A DNA stretch of 64,000 nt from Lishizhenia tianjinensis (GTDB lineage Bacteria > Bacteroidota > Bacteroidia > Flavobacteriales_D > Crocinitomicaceae): positions 1-64,000 of the forward strand of contig CALQIX020000006.1 of assembly GCA_943330745.2 (NCBI GenBank), given 5' to 3'. Positions 1-7,759 of the stretch are shown piece after piece (position 1 is the first letter of the stretch; every line of letters begins with the position of its first letter). The position numbers were made by a program, and so were the translations under genes. The notes below the pieces were generated by a model, which did no database searches, was not told the origin of the DNA, and worked only from the letters and a program-made list of their open reading frames with translations.

Positions 1-2
1 AT

Positions 3-167
3 ACCGCTAGTTGGGTGGTTTATCAATATGATCAAAAAGGTGGAACTATTTTGGATTCAGTAACATCAGATCAAACAATTGCAGTGGATAACGAGCAAAT
101 TATTCCTCAATGGGGTATTTCGGTTCAAATTCACCAAGAGAATTATTATATTGCCTCTGGTTCTTGA
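3..167 (+). pseudogene. Upstream fragment of interrupted T9SS-exported protein
   Basis: The frame is open from the window edge and ends at a TGA at 165-167. The same frame then continues without shift into the 192-1559 gene. The translated fragment (for example VVYQYDQKGGTILD near its start) reads as ordinary coding sequence, and residues after the stop (NVSAKYTD) continue smoothly. This looks like one long exported protein split by a single point change, such as TGG to TGA, or by a base-calling error. TGA is an ordinary stop elsewhere in the window (for example obgE and the ECF sigma gene), so a recoded TGA is unlikely. The 5' part of the gene lies outside the window. Confidence 0.55.
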
Positions 168-191
168 AATGTTTCAGCGAAATATACAGAT

Positions 192-1559
192 ATGATAGAA
201 TCGTCGATTGAATTTGCGGACTCGTCAAAAAGATGGTTAACAGGAGTATCAGATAACGATGCTTATTTCCCAACGAACTGGGTTCGATCAGGGGATTATG
301 CACCAGAAACAGATATAAATAATGATGCCTACGAATGTTTGCCTGATGGGGCGACTTACCTTGATCCTTGTGCATACCGCGATGAGGCAGGAGCTGATCC
401 GGATCAAAAATACGAATCGATATTATCTGGAACAATTGCTCCACATAGGTTGGTTGGATATCAGGCAGATTATATGCCATTGGCTTACTTTGGAACATTT
501 ACAGGATCAAGTAAAACAAATGCTTCCATTAGCTTCTTGCCAAGCGTAAATATAATTTTGACCTCCGATAAATCAAAATGGACCCGTTGTCCGGTGATTG
601 AGTTGGGAAGAAATACAGCCTTAAATGTTGGATCGGCAGCAGCAGGAGCAATGCGTAAAAGTCCAAGTGTGAACAAAGAAGGTCAACCGGATGGAAACGG
701 AAATGGAATGGGCTGGTTCCCAGGATATGCTGTAGATTTGGAATCTGGTGCTCGTTTGTACATGGCTTTTGGTGAGAACTCATTCTTAGGAGGAGAAAAC
801 GGAGCAGATATGAAGTGGAATCCAACGGATCGTTTCATAAGTAATGTTGGAACACCTTTAATGGGAGGAATGCATGCGATTTATGTATTTAGCTACAACC
901 AGAAAACAATCAATGGTTTCTCGAATGGATTTGATTTTCCAGCATATGTACCGTCAGAAGCGGAAACAAACGGAACAAACTTCTTACAAAACAAATGGTT
1001 GGAGGTAGAAACAAATAATACCCAAAGCAAAAGAGAATTGTACGGTAGTTTGTCATGGGTATCTTATCCATTATTACGCCCCACACAATCGTTGTTATCA
1101 ACAGATGTAACGATCAAACTTCGTGTGAATAAAGAATACAAGAACTTTGTTGGATCAGGCGAGAATGGCGGTAAACCAATGTACTCGTGGAACATGGATG
1201 ATATTGCAACAGTTACAGCAGATAAAGACCAATTGGCAGAAGCATTGAAAATGATTAATGTGGTACCAAATCCTTATTATGCATTCTCTGAATATGAACG
1301 CAACCGATTAGACACGCGTGTTAAAATAACTAATTTGCCAAGAACTTGTACGATAAATATCTATACAGTGAATGGTAAGTTGGTTCGAACATTCAAAAAA
1401 GATAGTGAGGTTACATCACAGGATTGGGATTTAACAAATAATAAAAGTATTCCAGTAGCAAGTGGGGTATATTTAATACACGTAGAAATTCCAGGAGTAG
1501 GGGAAAGAGTGTTGAAATTTGTGGGTGGAATGAGACAAGTGGATTTACAAGGTATTTAA
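192..1559 (+). CDS. C-terminal part of large T9SS-exported protein
   Basis: The protein is 455 residues if begun at the first ATG after the in-frame TGA, but this is probably the C-terminal remainder of a much larger exported protein, because the frame is open upstream of that stop. The last ~100 residues, from about VVPNPYY (residues 356-362) to the end, resemble FlgD-Ig/T9SS C-terminal sorting folds: short beta strands, a TVNGKLVRTF strand and an SGVYLIHVE strand. The rest has no motif I recognise. It lies 21 bases before a PorV/PorQ-family barrel gene, an arrangement often seen for T9SS cargo in Bacteroidota. Function is unknown; a cell-surface or secreted location is inferred. No start signal supports ATG 192 as a genuine translation start. 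Confidence 0.6.
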   Translation: MIESSIEFADSSKRWLTGVSDNDAYFPTNWVRSGDYAPETDINNDAYECLPDGATYLDPCAYRDEAGADPDQKYESILSGTIAPHRLVGYQADYMPLAYFGTFTGSSKTNASISFLPSVNIILTSDKSKWTRCPVIELGRNTALNVGSAAAGAMRKSPSVNKEGQPDGNGNGMGWFPGYAVDLESGARLYMAFGENSFLGGENGADMKWNPTDRFISNVGTPLMGGMHAIYVFSYNQKTINGFSNGFDFPAYVPSEAETNGTNFLQNKWLEVETNNTQSKRELYGSLSWVSYPLLRPTQSLLSTDVTIKLRVNKEYKNFVGSGENGGKPMYSWNMDDIATVTADKDQLAEALKMINVVPNPYYAFSEYERNRLDTRVKITNLPRTCTINIYTVNGKLVRTFKKDSEVTSQDWDLTNNKSIPVASGVYLIHVEIPGVGERVLKFVGGMRQVDLQGI

Positions 1560-1580
1560 TAACAAGAAAGCACTATTGAA

Positions 1581-2645
1581 ATGAAAAATAGAATGAATAA
1601 ATCATTAGTAGGATTATTAACAGCGAGTGTTGTTTTTTCTACAAGTTTATTTGCCGGAAATGAAGACAGAATTGGTTCTGCCGGTGCATCGCATTTGTTG
1701 ATTAATCCATGGGCACGAGGCTCTGCCATCGGGGACGCAGGTGTTGCTAACATGAATGGAATCGAAGCAACGTTTACGAATGTAGCAGGATTAGCTTTTA
1801 CGGATAAAACACAAATAAAATTCAATTATTCAAATTGGATGGGAAATGCAGGAATTAGTTTAAACAGTGCTGGCTTTGCTCAACGAATAAATGAATCAAG
1901 TGTTTTTTCTGTTAGTGTACAATCATTAAATTACGGAGATATACCTATTACTACAGTAGCAAATCCAGAAGGAAATATTGGATTCTTCTCTCCACGAGCA
2001 AATATCTTCAACGTTGCATATGCTAAAGAATTCTCATCTTCTATTAGTGGTGGAATTAATTTTAAAGTTATTTCAGAGAATATTTCTAATATGAAAGCTA
2101 CTGGTGTTGCGATTGATGCTGGTATACGTTATGTTACAGGTGAACAAGATCATATCAAGTTTGGTATCGCTTTGAAAAATGTTGGTCCGGTAATGAAATA
2201 CAAAGGTGATGGTTTGGCTCAACAAGTTACTTATGTTTCTACTGGTTTCATTGGTTCATTGGAGAATCGATCAGCTACATACGAAATGCCTTCTTTGTTG
2301 TCGATAGCTGGTTCATATGATTTTATTTTTAATGAAAAAAGTAAATTGAACCTAGCAGTTGCATTTACAGCAAATTCATTCTCTAAAGATCAATATCGAG
2401 TAGGATTGGATTATGGAATGACATCCGAAAAGATGGCGTTTAATTTAAGAGGCGGTATGGTATATGAAAATGGAATATTTACTTCTGAGAATCGTTCCAA
2501 CGCATTAATCGGTCCAACTGCAGGTTTCTCAATTGATGCTTTAGTTGGAAAAAGTAAAAGTGCATTGGGGTTAGAATATTGTGCACGTTTTGCCGGTGTG
2601 TTTGGAATTATTCATACGATTGGTGCTACAATTTCTTTGAAATAA
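1581..2645 (+). CDS. PorV/PorQ-family outer-membrane beta-barrel protein
   Basis: The protein has 354 residues with a signal peptide ending near residue 25 (VVFSTSLFAG). The mature N-terminus, with GSAGASHLL followed by NPWARGSAIGDAGVA, is characteristic of the PorV/PorQ (UPF0164-like, FadL-type) family. In that family PorV shuttles T9SS cargo at the outer membrane to the PorU sortase. The remainder alternates short beta strands and ends in ATISLK, as an outer-membrane barrel would. It follows the T9SS-type exported protein by 21 bases and is probably co-transcribed with it. Bacteroidota often carry several PorV paralogs, so whether this is PorV itself or a cargo-specific relative cannot be decided here. 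Confidence 0.8.
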   Translation: MKNRMNKSLVGLLTASVVFSTSLFAGNEDRIGSAGASHLLINPWARGSAIGDAGVANMNGIEATFTNVAGLAFTDKTQIKFNYSNWMGNAGISLNSAGFAQRINESSVFSVSVQSLNYGDIPITTVANPEGNIGFFSPRANIFNVAYAKEFSSSISGGINFKVISENISNMKATGVAIDAGIRYVTGEQDHIKFGIALKNVGPVMKYKGDGLAQQVTYVSTGFIGSLENRSATYEMPSLLSIAGSYDFIFNEKSKLNLAVAFTANSFSKDQYRVGLDYGMTSEKMAFNLRGGMVYENGIFTSENRSNALIGPTAGFSIDALVGKSKSALGLEYCARFAGVFGIIHTIGATISLK

Positions 2646-2666
2646 AAAGTTATTATTTTATATTTG
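2636..2666 (+). promoter_or_regulatory. Bacteroidota-type promoter for greA
   Basis: TTTG at 2636-2639 and TATATTTG at 2659-2666 are separated by 19 bases, an excellent match to the Bacteroidota -33/-7 consensus (TTTG, 19-21 bases, TAnnTTTG). The predicted start site is near 2670, at the foot of the following hairpin. The -33 element overlaps the last codons of the PorV-like gene. Confidence 0.6.
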
Positions 2667-2670
2667 TTCA

Positions 2671-2700
2671 AGAGAGCCTGAAAGGGCTCTCTTCTTTGTT
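2671..2700 (+). terminator. Rho-independent terminator after the PorV-like gene
   Basis: An 8-bp perfect stem (agagagcc at 2671-2678 with ggctctct at 2685-2692) with a 6-base loop is followed by a T-rich tract. It sits between the PorV-like gene and greA, just downstream of the greA promoter-like element. Confidence 0.75.
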
Positions 2701-2721
2701 TAAATACTTAATACTTAGTGT

Positions 2722-3195
2722 ATGTCACAAATAAATTATTATACAGAAGAAGGTTTACAAAAATTAAAAAGTGATCTTTACAATATGAAGGCAGTACAGC
2801 GTCCGGCTATTTCTGAGCAAATCGCAGAAGCCAGAGACAAGGGTGATTTATCTGAAAATGCGGAATATGATGCAGCAAAAGAAGCTCAAGGTTTATTGGA
2901 AATGAAAATTTCAAAATTGGAGAATATTATTGCAAATGCGCGTTTGATTGATGAATCCCATATAGATAACTCTAAAGTTTTTATATTATCGAATGTCAAG
3001 ATAAAAAATATTGCAAATGGCATAGAGGTGGTTTATATCCTTGTTGCCGAAAATGAGGCTGATATTAAATTAAAAAAGATATCTGTGGATTCTCCGATTG
3101 GTAAAGGATTACTAGGTAAAAAAGTAGGCGATATTGCAGATATTCAAACACCTGGAGGAATTTTGCAATTTGAGATAATGAATATTTCGCGTTAA
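2722..3195 (+). CDS. greA: Transcription elongation factor GreA
   Basis: The protein has 157 residues, the normal GreA length. The N-terminal coiled coil (about 1-75) carries the acidic tip GDLSENAEY at 41-49, with Asp42 and Glu45 in the positions that coordinate magnesium in the RNA polymerase secondary channel. The C-terminal FKBP-like domain contains VDSPIGKGLLGKKVGD. GreA stimulates transcript cleavage in backtracked RNA polymerase. The gene overlaps the following HIT gene by one base (TAATG), so the two are translationally coupled. Confidence 0.95.
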   Translation: MSQINYYTEEGLQKLKSDLYNMKAVQRPAISEQIAEARDKGDLSENAEYDAAKEAQGLLEMKISKLENIIANARLIDESHIDNSKVFILSNVKIKNIANGIEVVYILVAENEADIKLKKISVDSPIGKGLLGKKVGDIADIQTPGGILQFEIMNISR

Positions 3196-3587
3196 TGACT
3201 TCTATTTTTTCAAAAATTGTCTCTCGCGATATTGATGCATATATTATTGCTGAGAATGACTTTTTTTTAGCAATATTAGATATTAATCCACTAGTCAAAG
3301 GACATACTTTAGTTTTTCCTAAGAAAGAGCAAGATTACATCTTCGATTTGGAGAATAACGAATTGGAATCTATGATAATTTTTGCTAAAGAAGTAGCTGT
3401 CCAATTAAAAAAAGTGATTCCGTGTAGACGAATCGGTTTATCCGTAATTGGATTGGAGGTTCCTCACGCACATATTCACCTAATACCAATAAACAATATT
3501 GAAGATATGAATTTTAGTAAAACTAAACTATCTTTTAATTCAACTGAAATGATGGAAATACAAAATTTAATTTTGTCCGTTAGTTAA
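3195..3587 (+). CDS. HIT-family nucleotide hydrolase
   Basis: The protein has 130 residues. The histidine triad HAHIHL is at 91-96 and the family motif GHTLVFPK at 36-43. HIT proteins hydrolyse purine nucleoside phosphoramidates or related nucleotide conjugates, the central histidine being nucleophilic. The start ATG overlaps the greA stop by one base, a pairing common in Flavobacteriales. The 3' end overlaps the convergent threonine aldolase gene by 8 bases, leaving no room for a terminator between them. Confidence 0.93.
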   Translation: MTSIFSKIVSRDIDAYIIAENDFFLAILDINPLVKGHTLVFPKKEQDYIFDLENNELESMIIFAKEVAVQLKKVIPCRRIGLSVIGLEVPHAHIHLIPINNIEDMNFSKTKLSFNSTEMMEIQNLILSVS

Positions 3588-4608
3588 CTTTTAAAGTTCT
3601 CAATTTTTCAATTGTATAATCTATTTGGTCTGATGAAATGTCTAAATGTGTTACGAAGCGAATCATTCCTGGTCCAAAAGCAATGGTTTTAATACCCATC
3701 GACGATAGATTCTGAATGATTAAATCACGTTTTGCTTCATCATTTAAAATGGCAACAACAATATTGGTTTCAACAGCCATAATCTCTTTAATCCAAGAAA
3801 AATTACTTAAAGTCTGACTAAGTAATTGAGCATGAATGTGATCGATTGTTAGTCGTTCCACGTTATTTTTAAGTGCATAAATCCCTGCTGCCGCAATTAT
3901 ACCCGCTTGTCTCATGCCGCCACCCAATACCTTACGTACGCGGTGAGCTTTTTTGATAAAATCTTTTTTCCCAATAAGAACGGAACCTATTGGAGCTCCC
4001 AAGCCCTTTGATAGACAAAGTGAAATTGAATCAAATTGATTAGCATATTCTTTTGGTTCTATTTTTGTTTCAATCAAAGCATTCATTAATCTAGCTCCAT
4101 CTAAGTGAAGTGGTATGTTTCTTTCCTTTGAAAAACTTGAGATTCGTTTGATTTCTTCAAAATTGTAAATTGCACCACCACCTCTGTTTGAAGTATCCTC
4201 AATTGATATTAATTGGGTGATTGGAAAATGCACATCATGTTCAGGATTTACCCACTTTTCTATTTGATTTTTTGTGATTCTACCTCGATCCCCTTGCAAT
4301 AATCGTACGGAAGCACCTGAGTTTTTGGCAATTCCACCACCTTCATATTTATAAATATGACTTTCCTCATGACAAATAACCTCGCCACCAGGACGAACAT
4401 GCACATTAATAGCAATTTGATTGGTCTGAGTACCAGAGGTGCAGAATAGTGCGGCTTCCATTCCGAAATATTCAGCAACAAATTGTTGTAATTCATTTAC
4501 GGTTGGGTCTTCACCAAAAACATCATCTCCGGTTTTAGCGCAAAACATAGTATCAAGCATCTCTGCTGATGGTTTTGTAACGGTATCACTTCTTAAATCT
4601 ACAATCAT
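3580..4608 (-). CDS. ltaE: Low-specificity L-threonine aldolase
   Basis: The protein has 342 residues and belongs to the PLP-dependent fold-type I beta-eliminating lyase/threonine aldolase family. It starts with the hallmark DLRSDTVTKPS (residues 4-14), has CTSGTQTNQ near 56-64, His84 to stack on the cofactor, HLDGARL at 168-174, and the PLP-binding lysine K201 in LSKGLGAPIGS. Threonine aldolase splits L-threonine or L-allo-threonine to glycine and acetaldehyde. It is monocistronic and divergent from the TauE/SafE permease. A TAGCTTTG element on the minus strand (4625-4632) may be its -7 box. Confidence 0.93.
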   Translation of the reverse strand: MIVDLRSDTVTKPSAEMLDTMFCAKTGDDVFGEDPTVNELQQFVAEYFGMEAALFCTSGTQTNQIAINVHVRPGGEVICHEESHIYKYEGGGIAKNSGASVRLLQGDRGRITKNQIEKWVNPEHDVHFPITQLISIEDTSNRGGGAIYNFEEIKRISSFSKERNIPLHLDGARLMNALIETKIEPKEYANQFDSISLCLSKGLGAPIGSVLIGKKDFIKKAHRVRKVLGGGMRQAGIIAAAGIYALKNNVERLTIDHIHAQLLSQTLSNFSWIKEIMAVETNIVVAILNDEAKRDLIIQNLSSMGIKTIAFGPGMIRFVTHLDISSDQIDYTIEKLRTLKVN

Positions 4609-4658
4609 ATTTCTTTTATTGCTACAAAGCTATTACTTTAGATCTAAAATAGATTGAA

Positions 4659-5432
4659 TTGGAGCTGATAATTATTCTTTTTACCGTGCTTATTGGTAGT
4701 TTACTCACCTTTTTTTCTGGCTTCGGGTTAGGGACAATATTGTTACCTGTTTTTAGTTTGTTTTTTTCACTTGAAATCGCAATTGGAGCAACGGCAATTG
4801 TTCATTTTTTTAATTCATTCTTCAAAGTTCTCCTTGTTTATCGATATGTTAATTGGAAATTGCTAGTTAGTTTTGGTTCAACAGCAATACCTTTTGCTTT
4901 CATTGGGGCATGGACCCTAAGTAAACTAGATTCATCCGATTTTGTCATACATTATAATTTTTATTTTCTGAATAAGGATGTTTCATTAATTCAATTTTGT
5001 ATTGGTATTGTGATGTTATTTTTTGCCTTAATAGAATTATTTTGGAAAAAAAAGGAGTTTAGTTTTTCAGGGGCACAGCTTTACATAGGTGGATTATTAA
5101 GTGGTTTTTTTGGAGGACTGTCTGGTCATCAAGGGGCTCTAAGGGCAATGTTTTTGACAAAAACGAATATTTCAAAGGAAGAGTTTGTGGCTACTTCAAG
5201 TACAATTGGGCTGCTTATTGATTTTACCCGTTTAATGGTGTATTCCTCAACGATTTCCTTAATGAGTACTTTATCTATTCATTGGACATTAATTCTTGCC
5301 ATTTGCGTAGCATTTGTTGGTAGTTACTTTGGTTCAAAATTATTGGGGAAAACAACAATGAAATCGGTTCAATACCTGGTGACATTCTTATTGTTTATCA
5401 TGGGGCTATTATTAGTATTTGGCTTCCTTTAA
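4659..5432 (+). CDS. TauE/SafE-family sulfite/anion permease
   Basis: The protein has 257 residues with about eight hydrophobic segments. It shows the TauE/SafE (DUF81) two-half pattern, with glycine-rich SGFGLGTILLPVF near 20-32 and GGLLSGFFGGLSGHQG in the second half. The family exports or imports sulfite, sulfoacetate and related anions at the inner membrane; the substrate here is unknown. The start is taken as TTG at 4659, since a stop (TAG at 4650-4652) lies just upstream and the first in-frame ATG is beyond residue 100. The gene converges with the SRPBCC gene, overlapping by four bases. Confidence 0.85.
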   Translation: MELIIILFTVLIGSLLTFFSGFGLGTILLPVFSLFFSLEIAIGATAIVHFFNSFFKVLLVYRYVNWKLLVSFGSTAIPFAFIGAWTLSKLDSSDFVIHYNFYFLNKDVSLIQFCIGIVMLFFALIELFWKKKEFSFSGAQLYIGGLLSGFFGGLSGHQGALRAMFLTKTNISKEEFVATSSTIGLLIDFTRLMVYSSTISLMSTLSIHWTLILAICVAFVGSYFGSKLLGKTTMKSVQYLVTFLLFIMGLLLVFGFL

Positions 5433-5890
5433 TCCTTATATTCACCGAAAATCTCAATTACTTTTGCATATCGGTAATCAAAAATTTCGTTAAGTTTCTT
5501 TTGAACAATTATCGGGTTTGCCAGTTTTCCAAATATCCCAAAAGGAATTTCATAGGAAACGATATCATTCATTTCGACACCTCCAGAAACTTCTTTGAAA
5601 TGATGTTCGTGGTGCCAGATTCGATAAGGTCCTTTTCTTTGTTCATCTACAAAATATTTTAGTTCCTCAACATGAGTAATTTCGGTTATCCATTTCATGG
5701 GCAGGTTGAAAATTGGCCTCACACGATATTCAATCATTAATCCCGGATACATTTTTTCCGGCACATCGAAAAGAATATCAAATCCCATGTAATTCGGTGT
5801 TATCAGTTTTAAATTACTGGGTGAGGAAAAAAAATCCCAACATGTTTGTAAATCTGTTGGAATGATTTGCTTAGTTTTTAGTTGAAACAT
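5429..5890 (-). CDS. SRPBCC-family (START-like) ligand-binding protein
   Basis: The protein has 153 residues. The START/Bet v1-like pattern is visible: the opening FQLKTKQIIPTDL, WDFFSSPSNLKLITP, then alternating strands with EYRVRPIFNLPMKWITEI and WHHEHHFKEVSGGVEM. The family forms a helix-grip hydrophobic cavity and includes cyclases, coenzyme Q-binding and cell-division inhibitor-like proteins, so no specific function can be given. There is no signal peptide, so it is cytosolic. It is monocistronic, convergent with the TauE/SafE gene and divergent from the Crp-like regulator. Confidence 0.75.
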   Translation of the reverse strand: MFQLKTKQIIPTDLQTCWDFFSSPSNLKLITPNYMGFDILFDVPEKMYPGLMIEYRVRPIFNLPMKWITEITHVEELKYFVDEQRKGPYRIWHHEHHFKEVSGGVEMNDIVSYEIPFGIFGKLANPIIVQKKLNEIFDYRYAKVIEIFGEYKD

Positions 5891-5973
5891 TTCGTTTATT
5901 TATTGAGTAACAATCAAAACTTGAAATTGGTTTAAATAACAATTCGATTGGAAATTACTATTACCTTTATTGA

Positions 5974-6573
5974 ATGGAAATGGAATCTTATTATTCGGAT
6001 TTAATTCGTTATTTTTCAGAAAGGATTATCCTTTCTGACAGCGATATTAAACTGATTATTTCAGCCTATGAATTTCGGGTTTTAAAGAAAAAAGAATTTT
6101 TGTTTCATCAAGGTGAAGTATGTCGATATGAAGCTTTTGTGATCAAAGGGGCTTGTAAATTGTATTATTCTGATCTTAAAGGAGCAGATCATATTTTATA
6201 TTTTGCTTTTAAAGATTGGTGGGTTGGAGACGTTGCTTCTTTTTCCACTCAAGAACCAGCCGCAATGTCTGCTCAAGCATTAGAAGAAACATATATTCTA
6301 ACTGTCAATGCGCAAAGAAAAGAAGCGCTATTCGCTCAAGTACCCCAATTAGAACGTATGTTTCGAGTTATAACTCAACGAACTTTATCCGTTCTTCAAA
6401 AACGATTTTTTTTAACGATGAGTGGAGGTGCTCGAGAACGCTATTTACAATTAATTGAAAGGTATCCAACGATTGAACAACTGGTTCCTCAGTATCAAAT
6501 AGCATCTTATTTAGGGATTCTTCCAGAATCGTTGAGTCGACTCAAAAAACAATTATATGAACAAACCATTTGA
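5974..6573 (+). CDS. Crp/Fnr-family transcriptional regulator
   Basis: The protein has 199 residues. The N-terminal cyclic-nucleotide-binding-like beta roll (about 25-120) includes FLFHQGEVCRYEAFVIKG. The C-terminal winged helix (about 145-199) has a short recognition region, QYQIASYLGILPESLSRLKK. The canonical cAMP-contacting residues are not obvious, so the effector is unknown. A TACCTTTA box at 5962-5969 lies only 4 bases before the ATG, suggesting a leaderless transcript if it is the -7 element. The 3' end overlaps pabB by 17 bases. That overlap hints at shared transcription, although a folate or tryptophan role for the regulator is only a guess. Confidence 0.87.
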   Translation: MEMESYYSDLIRYFSERIILSDSDIKLIISAYEFRVLKKKEFLFHQGEVCRYEAFVIKGACKLYYSDLKGADHILYFAFKDWWVGDVASFSTQEPAAMSAQALEETYILTVNAQRKEALFAQVPQLERMFRVITQRTLSVLQKRFFLTMSGGARERYLQLIERYPTIEQLVPQYQIASYLGILPESLSRLKKQLYEQTI

Positions 6574-7759
6574 TTTTCCTATAGCATATTTGAATAGCAA
6601 TGATGGCTCTTCAATGCTTGCTTTCGGAGAAAAGGAAAGCCTTACAATAACGGATGGGAATTCGTGGGATTTATTAGATGAATTTCTAGTAAAACATGCT
6701 GACAATTATGTTTTTGGTTGCCTAAATTATAACCTTAAAAATGAAATTGAATCGCTGAGCACTCGAAATAAAGATCAACATGATTTTCCAATGGTACAAT
6801 TTTTTGTCCCAACTTGTGTGGTTAAATTGGATCATGAAAATTTCGAATTTTTACAAGGAGAGAAAACTAATGCAAATTTTGAATTCCTGAATTATTTTCT
6901 AGAAGAGGAAACGGATCAGAATTTTCATGAGTTGAAAATAAATTGGAAATCCCGAACTACGAAGGATCGTTATTTGAATAACGTGGTTGAATTAAAAAAA
7001 CACATTGCCAGGGGAGATATTTATGAAGTTAATTATTGTCAAGAATTTTTTGCTGAAGATGTTTCAATTGATTACCCACTTGATTTTTACTTTAAATTGA
7101 ACGAAATAACGAAAGCTCCTTTTTCTGCATTTGTTCAAATAAATGATAACACCATTTTTTGTGGTAGCCCGGAAAGATATTTAAAAAGAACCCAAAACAA
7201 AGTTATTTCGCAGCCGATTAAAGGAACAGCAAGGAGAAATTCTGATACATTGAGGGATCTTGAATTAGTTGAAAATCTTCGTGCTGATGCAAAAGAACGT
7301 GCAGAAAATATTATGATTGTTGATTTGGTTCGCAATGATTTAGCAAAAATAGCCCTCCCAAACTCTGTTCTGGTGGATGAATTATGCGAAGTTTATTCTT
7401 TCGAAACTGTCCACCAAATGATATCAACTATTTCGTGCGAAATAGACAATAAAACATCGTTTACTGATATAATCAGAGCAACTTTTCCAATGGGCTCTAT
7501 GACGGGTGCGCCTAAGCTTAAAGCAATGCAGTTGATTGATCAATTTGAAGATTTCTCTCGTGGAATCTATTCAGGAACAGTTGGTTATATTGCGCCAAAC
7601 GGCGATTTCGATTTTAATGTGGTCATTCGCAGTATTATTTACAATACTAAAACTAAGTATCTTTCTTGTCCTGTTGGTGGAGCAATCACGATCGATTCTG
7701 ATCCAGAAAAGGAGTATAAAGAATGTCAAATTAAAATTTCTCGTATTTTAAATATGTAA
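6557..7759 (+). CDS. pabB: Aminodeoxychorismate synthase component I (anthranilate synthase I family)
   Basis: The protein has 400 residues with the chorismate-binding domain in the C-terminal two-thirds. Motifs seen are CGSPERYL (202-209), QPIKGTARR (219-227), ERAENIMIVDLVRNDL (247-262) and GSMTGAPKLKAM (313-324). PabB makes 4-amino-4-deoxychorismate for folate. Anthranilate or isochorismate synthase is less likely, because no amidotransferase partner or trp/men genes adjoin. The PIKGT motif is that of PabB and PabB-like enzymes, which use the lysine as nucleophile. The gene overlaps the Crp-like gene by 17 bases and tilS by one base (TAATG). Confidence 0.85.
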   Translation: MNKPFDFPIAYLNSNDGSSMLAFGEKESLTITDGNSWDLLDEFLVKHADNYVFGCLNYNLKNEIESLSTRNKDQHDFPMVQFFVPTCVVKLDHENFEFLQGEKTNANFEFLNYFLEEETDQNFHELKINWKSRTTKDRYLNNVVELKKHIARGDIYEVNYCQEFFAEDVSIDYPLDFYFKLNEITKAPFSAFVQINDNTIFCGSPERYLKRTQNKVISQPIKGTARRNSDTLRDLELVENLRADAKERAENIMIVDLVRNDLAKIALPNSVLVDELCEVYSFETVHQMISTISCEIDNKTSFTDIIRATFPMGSMTGAPKLKAMQLIDQFEDFSRGIYSGTVGYIAPNGDFDFNVVIRSIIYNTKTKYLSCPVGGAITIDSDPEKEYKECQIKISRILNM

